Positions 55,981-64,000 of a stretch of 64,000 bases of DNA are shown here, piece by piece. The position numbers were made by a program, and so were the translations under genes. Position 1 is the first letter of the stretch, and every line of letters begins with the position of its first letter. The notes beneath the pieces were generated by a model. The model was not told where the DNA came from. It searched no databases and worked only from the letters and a program-made list of their open reading frames with translations. This DNA comes from Tulasnella sp. 424 (taxonomy: Eukaryota > Basidiomycota > Agaricomycetes > Cantharellales > Tulasnellaceae): the NCBI GenBank assembly GCA_019633425.1, contig WSUB01000047.1:124001-188000 (forward strand), read 5' to 3'.

Positions 55981-57212
55981 ATGGACCCCCATAACAATTC
56001 CGACCAATACGACTTTTGGTCGGGCGACCTCTCTTCAAATGGTAAGGCCCTTCACTTCTTGTGGAGGTTTTCATTTTCTCACTATCTATATTTACCTGCA
56101 GCATCTCAACGCCCGAATGACCCTCAATATCAATACAACACGTCCAATGCTCCCACAGAAGATACTCAAGCCGGATCGTCATTCAGCCTCCCCTTCAACC
56201 ACGAATACAGGAGTATCTCGGCACTCGAAAATCCTTCTCATCCTTTGAGAGACTATGATTTGCAATTCGGGACTCCTCCGGCTTCTCCATCGGCTCCTCC
56301 GGAACCCGCCCCTCTTGCCTTGGAAGACATTATGGACGTATTTGCTCTCTATCCAAACCAACCATCATCGTCGGCGCAGGATTCTGTCACTCCAACTCTC
56401 GATCAATCCTCTCCATTGGGATCGCCAACAGTACAGATCCCAACGCCGCATCGATTAAGCCATGCGCCTTTCGGAGGTCACTCAATGTCGCCGTCGATTC
56501 CTTACGGTATGCACAGTAATTCAGGTAAGTATATATGTTCATTTCATTCGGTCTCTTTCTTACTCAGTTCGTGCATCGTCGGATCCTAGACTCTGCAGAC
56601 CCTCGGAGGGCGACGTTTAACTCCGATGGTGGACCCGCTCAAAGTCCCCACCCTTCATTCTTTCCGCCGGCCTTTAATACGACGTCCAATCTTGGTTTCA
56701 ACCGTCCCTCCCATGTCGAGTTCCAAAGTATCTCTCCCGGTCCCTCGATGTCGACGTCCGTTCCCGTCGGTCCAGGTCAACATGTCATTCAGTTCAATTT
56801 CGATACCCATGGGCACCAATCCGCCGTTCATCCGTCGACCATGCATCCAGCTTCGGGTCCGTTTCCGGCAGCTTCCTCAGAAGACTCGCCCTCCTCATCG
56901 AGCCTGAATCTTTCGCCAGCAATGTCGACATCCTCCCTGCCCAATCCCCCGTCATCATCCACCGTGCGAGGTCGGACGTTCAGCTGGCGCGTCAGCTCCG
57001 ACGGTCCTGAATGGTCCTGTAACTGCAAACATCAGCCCAAGAAGAGGAAGCGTCATTTGGAGTCTTGCCCCAGCAACACTAATAAACCAACCATTGAATG
57101 TCCTTGCTGTTCGCAAACCTTTATAGGTGGGAGCCGCGAATCAGCATTGAGGAAGCACATGAGAAGATTCCACAAGGGATTTTTGCATTTGCTGAAGAAG
57201 AATACAGATTGA
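55981..57212 (+). CDS. C2H2 zinc-finger protein, copy 2
   Basis: Three exons, 55981-56041, 56102-56524 and 56590-57212; introns of 60 and 65 nt; 368 residues. Starts MDPHNNSDQYDFWSGD. A long disordered region (PSSSAQDSVTP, SHAPFGGHSMSPS and so on) is followed by the conserved end: TFSWRVSSDGPEWSCNCKH, RKRHLESCPSN, C2H2 finger CPCCSQTFIGGSRESALRKH and MRRFHKGFLHLLKKNTD. Cys and His ligands are all present. Probable nuclear DNA-binding protein of unknown target. Lies between the leader element and an F-box relic on the same strand. Confidence 0.82.
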
Positions 57213-57520
57213 CGGAGAATGTTTGTACGAGTGTATTTTCTATCCAGTTTTGAGGCTTCGTTGTTGCTTTCGAATGTAATACTGTCTCGCTTCACCCTAT
57301 ATGTGTTAACCGCCTTTTCATCTCATCTCATCTACTCTGTCTTCTCTCGAGCCTCCTCTAGGTCGGGTCTCTCTCTTAGTTTTGTTCTCCCCTGATCTCT
57401 CGGCCGGGCTGCCATTTTAGTGATTTGATATTCGACCAAATTCAATCGATCCGAGGCTGACTATGACTTCCTTGGAGTGACGTATAACTTCGGATACAGT
57501 TCAACCATCACAGTCATGAC
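57213..57520. other. Spacer between zinc-finger copy 2 and the F-box relic
   Basis: T-rich 3' flank, matched by 61015-61330 in the second unit. No gene. Confidence 0.5.
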
Positions 57521-59050
57521 AGCGTCGAGGTGTTACGCAGCCTCTCGCCAGGCATATAACTCCCTTGTTTATCGACTGGTAAGCACGTGCCGGTTTCTCC
57601 ACGACTCCCCCGACCTACACTCTCCCACCCGAGATAATCGGTCGAATCCTTCAGCTCCTCGTCCACCAATCCACTCACTGTCGCTACAAAGATCTCATCC
57701 ACATTACGCACCCACTTCAGCTCCCCTCAGACATGTCGCAACGACCGTCTGTCAAGCTTTATGGTCGGTCATTACCATTAAAGATAGACGCCGCACGTTC
57801 AAGCTCGCCAAAGCATGCTTGGTCCGTTCCGGCAATCAAAAGCTCGACACCAGGATTACGATTGGGTCCCATTTGCATACGAAATTGTCCCCGGTCCTGG
57901 ACTTTCTTGCTTCGGCCGTCCCAAGGATCCGCTCCCTAAAGCTAGAATACTTTGATACGAATGTCCACCTCGCTCGTAAAAATCACGGCACCCACCTCCT
58001 GTGGAGCCACTGGGGGATCAGAGGTCACGTTCCCAACAAGATGTGCATAGGGTACGAGTAAGAGTCTAGCTGCAACAACTTATATTAACTGAATTTCCCA
58101 AACGCCCTCGGTCTGATCAGCACACTCTCAAGGTGATTTGGATTCTTGTGAACCGAGAGAAACTGCGCTATGCGCAAAAGAAACTCTTCGAGCTCGTCCT
58201 TCCCTCCACTCCGCCTTTTCTATAGATATCTAGCCTATTTTAAGTCGAATTTAAAAGGGCAGTTGCGGGGAGTGGAGGATCGCTTCCTTTCAACTTTCCG
58301 ACGAAGCTTAGAATCACTGGCACTGGCGCTAAAGTACTAGTGGCGCCCTTCGGGTTTGGCAGCTTGGGGGTTTCTCAAAGCCACACCCTCCAGCTATAGT
58401 CACCGTCAATTATTTTAAGGGGAGTTTCTTTTATCCGCCGCGGCTTTGGGTTGATGCAGCTACGCGTCGTGGTAGACCCTGACGATTTTGCCGCAACCCC
58501 TCGGGACTGCGTGGAATTAGTTACAAAGCCCAAATTTTGATCCAATATAATTACATAGTATTTTGAATTATATATTTGAGGCGGTTTTTGATGGGGAATA
58601 AGTAGAAGTGATGAGGTCGCGTCGACAGGAGGGTCGAGTGGAAACGAGCTCTTCCACGGCCTTCCTGTCCACCGCAGGCCGTATCAGTCGCTTATCGGAT
58701 ATTCGCCGAATGTCAGCAACTAGAGACGCCCACCTCGACCGGAGCAGCTCGGTATGTTACGAGCACCTGGAGCCAGATAGTGTTTGGATTCCCGAGCCCC
58801 CGATGGTGCTGCCCAAACTTCATCGAGTGAAGTTCCAGGAGGTGGAGAGGAGCTTTATGGCTCATTTCCTCACGAGCATCGATGCTCCCGAGCTCGACAC
58901 GGTCGAGTTCGAGTTACAAGCAGGGTCGTTCCATTCTAACCCTAGACTCTAGTGGGCGAACCTACCTAAATCGCTAACTTTTCCCTCCATCTCGACCCTT
59001 CGCATCAGCCGAGCGCGTCTTCTCCTGCCGCTAAGAGAGAGCCCGGGCCT
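57521..59050 (+). pseudogene. F-box gene relic (unit 1)
   Basis: Disrupted copy of the gene at 61607. The 5' part (57590-57950) aligns with the F-box and following 100 residues but carries a 2-base insertion near 57710-57725 (frameshift) and lacks about 200 bp present upstream in unit 2. The middle is replaced by about 540 bp of unrelated sequence (58060-58600). The 3' part (58685-59050) resumes with DRSSSVCYEHLEPDSVWIPE and VLPKLHRVKFQEVERSFMAH, hits a stop after SNPRL, and ends abruptly at the unit boundary. Clearly non-functional as an F-box protein. Confidence 0.85.
58060..58600. other. Foreign insert of about 540 bp within the F-box relic
   Basis: Sequence with no counterpart in the intact F-box gene, AT-rich towards 58540-58610. 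No ORF of note, and I could not find terminal inverted repeats or a target-site duplication, so its origin is unknown. Confidence 0.5.
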
Positions 59051-59429
59051 TACACGTGAAAGGACGAGCTTGTTCTCTTCGGTGCACTGCATGGGTTGAA
59101 ATTTGGTGATCATGCGGAGCGTTGCCACGGGACAAAGCGGAGCAAATCGTTGCGGAAGAAAATACTTGTCGCCGGTCTATTTCCACCTCCCCCTCCCCCC
59201 CACTGATTAGCATCCTTTGATGGGTCGAAGTTCTTTTTGGATCTTTGCAATGCCTAGGTGGGGATCGCCGATCCACGCCCATTCACTGCTGGCCAAGATC
59301 GTGGGGGAGGACGGCGCACTTCCTTTCATGGCAGCTCGGACTTTCCCAACTTAAACAAACCCGGCACATTTCGCACATGTGTGCGTGGACTTTTTGCGCC
59401 AAAAAGTCATCGCTCCCTTCTCTTGAGCT

Positions 59430-59437
59430 TATATAAA
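59430..59437 (+). promoter_or_regulatory. TATA box of zinc-finger gene 3
   Basis: CTTATATAAATA at this position is the best TATA match among the three zinc-finger genes, 179 nt upstream of the leader palindrome. It suggests that the palindrome and uORF lie in the transcribed 5' leader. Confidence 0.55.
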
Positions 59438-59563
59438 TATCACTGGCATTTTTGTGACACCAAGCCACCCAGGTTCCGCTTGGTTAGGCCCTCTTATCGC
59501 TACCACTCTCATTCTCCCCTACCACTTTTCCCCAAAGAGCTTCCAACCACCAGACCACTTTTG

Positions 59564-59675
59564 CTTGGATAGCTTATAAGAATATTTTGGTACCACATTT
59601 TTGGCAGTACCATCAATACATTGATGGTGTTGCTGAAGGTTTGAGGCCAGAAAGTATTCATATCGGTTGTCCGTT
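59564..59675 (+). promoter_or_regulatory. Conserved leader element of zinc-finger gene 3: palindrome plus six-codon uORF
   Basis: Third copy of the element. The inverted repeat is longest here, ACCATCAAT-AC-ATTGATGGT at 59609-59628 (9-bp arms). The uORF at 59624-59644 again encodes MVLLKV with an identical nucleotide sequence. Main ATG at 59745. Confidence 0.75.
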
Positions 59676-59744
59676 GCGGCGGACGACATAGTTTTACTCC
59701 AGAGCTACAACGTATACGGCCTCGACAATCCATAAATATCATCT

Positions 59745-61014
59745 ATGGACTCTCATAACAACCCCGACCAATACGACTTTTGGTCGGACGACCTCCCCCC
59801 AAAGGGTAAAGCCCGTCTCATTCCGTGTAGGAGCCTAAGGCGTTTCATTTCCCAAATACTTACACCTGATCTCCAGCATCTCCACATCCGAATAACAATC
59901 ACTATTCATACAACACGTTCGATGCTCCAACCGCAGATACCCAAGCCGAACCGGCATTCGCAAGCCCCTTCACACACGAATACAGTAATATCTCAGGATT
60001 CGACAATTCTTCTTCTCCTTTGGGAGATTATGCGCCACAATTCAGGACCCATGCTCTGTCTTATCCATCGGCTCCTCCAGACCATGCCCCTCTTGCCTTC
60101 GACGACATCGTGAACATGTTTGTTCTTTATCCAAACGAACCGTCCTCGTCGGCGCAACATTCTGTCGACCCGACTCCCCATCAATCTACTTCATTGGGTC
60201 CGACGCCGGTACAAATACCAACATCGCGCCGTTTGAGCCATGTGCCTTTCGGAGGCCACTCTACGTCGGCGTCAACTCCTTATAGTATGCATGGCAATTT
60301 CTCCGTGTACTCCTGTAAGCAGGGGTATTCGTTTTATCCCGGCTCTTTCGACGGGATTACTCAGTTCGTGTACCATTCGTAGACTCCGCAGACCCTCATA
60401 GGGCTACGCCTGGTTCTTACGGCGGACCCAGTCAAAGCTCCTCTCACAATCCATTACCTCCACCGGCCTTCAATACGACGCCCGATCTTGGTTTCAACCC
60501 CCCCTCCCATGTCGAGTCGCAAGGTTCCTCTCGCGGTCCCTCAAGAACGAGGTCCCTTCCCGTCGGTCCAGGTCAACATATCATCCAATTTAACCTGGAT
60601 AACCATGGTCACCTGCCCGCAGGTCATCCTCCATCCATCCATCCACCCTCGGTTCCTCTCCCGGCGTCTCCCTCCGAAGACTCGTTCTCTTCATCCAGCC
60701 CGACTCCTTCGCCAGCAATGTCGACATCCTCCTTGCCCAATCCCCCATCATCATCCACTGTGCGAGGTGGGACGCTTAGTTGGCGTGTCATTGACACCTC
60801 TGACGTTCCCGGATGGTCCTGTGACTGTAAGTCTAAGACCAAGAAGGAGAAACGTCATCTGGAGTCTTGCCCCAGGAACCCTAACAAACCTACCATTGAA
60901 TGTCCTTGCTGTTCGCGAATCTTTATTGGTGGGAGCCGGAAATCGGCGCTGGGGAAGCACATGCAAAGATTCCATAAAGACTTTTTGAATTTGTTGAAGA
61001 AGAATAAAGATTGA
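59745..61014 (+). CDS. C2H2 zinc-finger protein, copy 3
   Basis: Three exons, 59745-59805, 59877-60314 and 60383-61014; 376 residues; exon 1 has the same length (61 nt) as in copy 2. Begins MDSHNNPDQYDFWSDD. The N-terminal region is disordered and Ser/Pro-rich; the conserved end reads TLSWRVIDTSDVPGWSCDCK, KRHLESCPRNPNKP, then CPCCSRIFIGGSRKSALGKH and MQRFHKDFLNLLKKNKD. All putative zinc ligands are kept. Probable regulator of transcription; partner F-box gene follows at 61607 on the same strand. Confidence 0.82.
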
Positions 61015-61606
61015 CGGAGAATGTTTGTACGAGTGTTTCTATCTAGTCTTGAGGCTCCGTTGCTACTTTTGAATGTAATCCTATCACTCTTGCGTTCCAC
61101 CAACTCACTTGAACCTACTATTTGTATTGACTGCCTTATAGTATCATCTTTTGGAACTCTGTCTTTGCTCGAGCCTCTGCTTGGCTTGAGCCTCTCTCTT
61201 GGGTTTGTTATCCAGTGGATCTCCGCCGGGCTGATATCAATTTAGTAATTTGATATTCGACCAAATTCGATCGGTCCGAGGCTGACGATGACTTCCCTGG
61301 AGTGACGTACCACTTTCGGATACAGTTCAACCGTCGGAGTCATGACAGCATCGAGACATTACGCAGCCTCTCGCCAGGCATATAACTCTCTTGTTTATCG
61401 ACTGGCAAGCACGTTAAACCCTGCGCGCAAACCAACTCTGGCAAAATCCGACAGCCCCATTTTCATGTATAAGTTCGACCAGTCCTCCAGGCTCCGCAAA
61501 TATTTCTGACCTATTTCACACGTATATCCACTCGTAAAGCCAGGTCAGCGCTACCCCTCTTCGTAAAAGTAGCCATCTCTTACGAAGAGCCTTCGTCGTC
61601 AGCTGG
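61015..61606. other. Spacer between zinc-finger copy 3 and the F-box gene
   Basis: 3' flank of the zinc-finger gene, then a block (61330-61410) shared with the relic at 57510-57590 that can be read as ASRHYAASRQAYNSLVYRLA; this may be part of the F-box gene's 5' leader or an old exon. Confidence 0.45.
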
Positions 61607-63286
61607 ATGCCTTTAGAATCCGCCGCCGGTTTCTCCACGACTCCCCCAATCTACACTCTCCCACCCGAAATAATCTGTCGAATCCTTCAACTCCTCGTCG
61701 ATCAACCCACTCACTGCCGTTACAAAGATCTCATCCACATTACGCACACTTCGGCTCCGCTCCGACATGTTGCAACGACCGTCTGTCCAGCTTTATGGTC
61801 CGTCATTACCATCCAGGATAGCCGCCACACGTTCAAGCTCGCCAAAGCATGCTTGGTCCGCTCCGGAAATCAAAAGCTCGACATCAGGATTGCGATTGGG
61901 TCCCATTTGCACACGAAATTGTCCCCGGTCCTGCACTTTCTTGCTTCCGCCGCCCCAAGGATCCGCTCCCTCAAGCTAGATATTGCAATATCAAAGGAGA
62001 AATATCGGATTCAAGTGAACGATGCTCTACGAACCTTCGAGTTCCCATATCTGGAATCGCTGGTTCTCGACATGTGGAGCAGGGGGAGAGAGGGGATCTC
62101 ACCGGTCCAGGTTCCGCTTCCTCCAAACACGCCTCATTTTCACACTCTCAGCCTCATCCAACTGATACCTCAAAGCAGAATCGAGTCCCTCAGACATTTA
62201 CGGAGCCTTACCATATGGTCGCGGTCCTTCTGGGCATGGCCGTATCAGTCGCTTTATTGGATATTCGCCGAATGTCAGCAACTAGAGAACATCCACCTCG
62301 ACCGGAGCGGCTCAGTATGCTACGAGCACCTCGAGCCGGATAGTGTTTGGATTCCCGAGCCCCCGATGGTGCTGCCCAAACTTCATCGAGTGAAGTTCCA
62401 GGAGGTGGAGAGGAGCTTTATGGCTCANNNNNNNNNNNNNNNNNNNNNNNNNNNNNNNNNNNNNNNNNNNNNNNNNNNNNNNNNNNNNNNNNNNNNNNNN
62501 NNNNNNNNNNNNNNNNNNNNNNNNNGGATTCCCGAGCCCCCGATGGTGCTGCCCAAACTTCATCGAGTGAAGTTCCAGGAGGTGGAGAGGAGCTTTATGG
62601 CTCACTTCCTGACGAGCATCGATGCTCCCGAGCTCGACACGGTCGAGTTCGAGCTGCAAGAAGAGACGTTCCCTTCTAACCCTAGACTCCGATGGTCAAA
62701 ATTCCCAAAATCTCTAACTTTCCCCTCCGTCTCGACCCTTCGCATCAGCCGGGCGCGTCATCTCTTTCCGCCAAGAGAGAGCCCGGACCTCGCGATATGT
62801 CTCCTCAAACTCTTTCCACGAGTAAAGAAGGTGGAACTACCTTTTGCGGGTCACGACATACTAGGACTTTGGGAGGATTTTTGGATGGAGGAGCGAAGCC
62901 GGTGGTACCCAGACCCGTCGGTATTCTGGCAGGAGCTTCGCTACCTGAGTATGGGAAGGTCTTCGGGGCATGCTGGTACCGACTGTGACGCGATGCTGCA
63001 GTTTGCTACAACCTTCGCCGAAAAGCGAAACGTGTTTGGTCTCCCGAGTTTGGAACGGGTCACCGTATACCTTTGCAAGGACGCCATTGAGGGGAGAGCT
63101 GGGAGTTGCTTGGACATATTGCCTCGACTGCGTAAAGTCCTGTCATCGTCCAAGGGATTAGAGGTTATGCAGATATCATGGGGTAGCATAGTAAGCCTGA
63201 GTGGGACGTGTCGTAATGTGTGGTTTTGCTGATGTGTGCATTTCTACACCCAGAGTGAAGGGCTCGACGATTGCGTAGAACGATAA
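61607..63286 (+). CDS. F-box protein with leucine-rich region (unit 2), interrupted by an assembly gap
   Basis: Main exon 61607-63190, then a likely intron 63191-63253 (GTAAGC..CACCCAG) and a last exon 63254-63286 ending SEGLDDCVER. If unspliced, the frame ends at 63232. The F-box lies at residues 17-65: YTLPPEIICRILQLLVDQPT, APLRHVATTVCPALWSVITI. Leucine-rich substrate region: HLRSLTIWSRSF, LPKLHRVKFQEVERSFMAH, LERVTVYLCKDAI. Removing the gap and the 79-bp duplicate flank gives about 479 residues in one frame. Predicted SCF ubiquitin-ligase receptor, target unknown. It is a different subfamily from the four F-box genes at 39.8-47.3 kb, and is the intact sibling of the relic at 57521-59050. 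Confidence 0.83.
62428..62525. other. Assembly gap (98 N) flanked by a 79-bp identical overlap
   Basis: 62349-62427 and 62526-62604 are identical. Same N length and same overlap length as the gap at 14020. The true sequence is most likely continuous with one copy of the 79 bp. Confidence 0.9.
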
Positions 63287-63451
63287 GCCTTTCACAACAG
63301 CTTTGTCGTCCTAGAACAGTTTGGTTTTGGAATAGAATGTCAATGGATAGCCTCTTTGGATTGCCTTGGCATCGCTTCGCCACGTTCAGCGTTGCGGTTC
63401 CAAATCAAAATATTTCAATTCAAGAGAACTAATCGGCGGCGTACATACTAT

Positions 63452-64000
63452 TTAGTAAACAACATCAGCAGTAACCTCCCCTTTGCCAATCACTCCTCTC
63501 CAGTACTCCTCGAAACCCCGCGCACCAACGTCCATTTTCAGCGTATTTTCAATCACACTTGTGCTGAGGTGGCAATCCTTCGGTCTGCTCACTGCCGCTT
63601 CACCCTTCGGTGCTTCCGAGTCCGGGACAATATGCTCATGTCCCACTCCCAAGATCTTTGCAAAGATCAAGCATATTTCGTACTTGGTAAACGGTTCGGG
63701 GGAGGAGTAGTGGAGGATCGGAGGGAGCGGGAGCGAGCATGACTCGGCGGGGAACTTGGCAGCGAGACGATGGAAGAACGCTGCGATGTCTAGTGTGTTC
63801 GTTGGGTATCGGGTTGCGTAGTGATCCATCTTATAGGTCTTGCCAGACTGATCCTGAACGACGTCCAGGAGAACGTTGATGGCAGTGTCGGAATTTTTCT
63901 TCGCAGGGCCGTAGCTTAAGGGAGGAGCGGTCATTGTGGTGCCCGCAAATACACAAAGCCAACTTACAGAACCGGAACACGGACGGCGACTCTTTGCCCG
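63452..64000 (-). CDS. NAD(P)-binding RmlD/MAT2B-like reductase, partial at right edge
   Basis: C-terminal part of a minus-strand gene that continues beyond the window. Exons 63452-63914 and 63968 onward, with intron 63915-63967 (GTAAGT..TTAAG) joining RVAVRVPVL to YGPAKKNSD in frame. Blocks: AINVLLDVVQDQSGKTYKMD, HYATRYPTNTLDIAAFFHRL, PPILHYSSPEPFTKYEICLI, HIVPDSEAP and SRPKDCHLSTSVIE. This is the C-terminal substrate-binding half of the RmlD-like short-chain reductases, related to dTDP-4-dehydrorhamnose reductase and to the methionine adenosyltransferase beta subunit (MAT2B). The Rossmann nucleotide-binding part is outside the window, so catalytic residues cannot be checked. Confidence 0.82.
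   Translation of the reverse strand, partial: RAKSRRPCSGSVSWLCVFAGTTMTAPPLSYGPAKKNSDTAINVLLDVVQDQSGKTYKMDHYATRYPTNTLDIAAFFHRLAAKFPAESCSLPLPPILHYSSPEPFTKYEICLIFAKILGVGHEHIVPDSEAPKGEAAVSRPKDCHLSTSVIENTLKMDVGARGFEEYWRGVIGKGEVTADVVY

Larger units (their letters stand above)
55314..63286. repeat. Segmental duplication: two [zinc finger + F-box] units of about 3.7-4.2 kb
   Basis: Unit 1 about 55314-59050, unit 2 about 59051-63286. The join is sharp: at 59050 the F-box relic of unit 1 (gagagagcccgggcc) passes straight into the ttacacgtgaaagga that starts unit 2, matching 55314. Similarity includes upstream flank, leader element, zinc-finger gene, spacer and F-box gene. Confidence 0.88.

Overview
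The window is nuclear DNA of a filamentous basidiomycete, almost certainly an Agaricomycete. Genes are split by many short introns (about 45-75 nt, GT..AG). Several families are typical of that class (DUF6535 membrane proteins, DUF4246 oxygenase-like proteins, DUF7729 surface proteins, large F-box and WD40 families). There are no operons, and no rRNA, tRNA or CRISPR that I can support. I do not name a species.

Layout. 1-2.6 kb (minus): an FG/GLEBS nucleoporin (Nup98-type) N-terminal region that splices in frame onto a TKL-like protein kinase running off the left edge; it carries a 294-bp tandem duplication and a frame-breaking 26-bp duplication. 3.4-5.0 kb: DUF7729 protein. 6.1-8.7 kb: DUF6535 membrane protein. 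9.3-10.1 kb: PITH-domain protein. 10.9-15.6 kb: two tandem DUF4246 genes. 16.4-22.8 kb: the autophagy scaffold ATG11. 24.2-30.1 kb: two tandem MFS sugar transporters with matching core promoters. 32.3-34.1 kb: the mRNA export adaptor Yra1/Aly, with an 858-nt intron. 34.6-39.5 kb: two tandem WD40 genes, the second broken. 39.8-47.3 kb: four tandem F-box genes in an array whose units also contain a truncated 5' end of the neighbouring mL59 gene. 47.7-49.7 kb: mitochondrial ribosomal protein mL59 and a DUF1769 protein, convergent. 51.2-63.3 kb: an amplified [C2H2 zinc finger + F-box] unit with a highly conserved leader. 63.5-64 kb: start of an RmlD/MAT2B-like reductase leaving the right edge.

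How it fits together. Single-copy housekeeping genes (ATG11, YRA1, mL59, DUF1769, PITH) alternate with at least five independent tandem duplications. The copies show different stages of decay: intact, single-base frameshifts at C runs, solo 3' fragments, and deletion/insertion relics. The most unusual regulatory signal is a leader of about 110 bp shared by three zinc-finger paralogues. It holds a perfect inverted repeat whose right arm contains the start of an identical six-codon upstream ORF. Both runs of N look like unmerged contig overlaps rather than missing sequence, because the same 79 bp flanks each gap.
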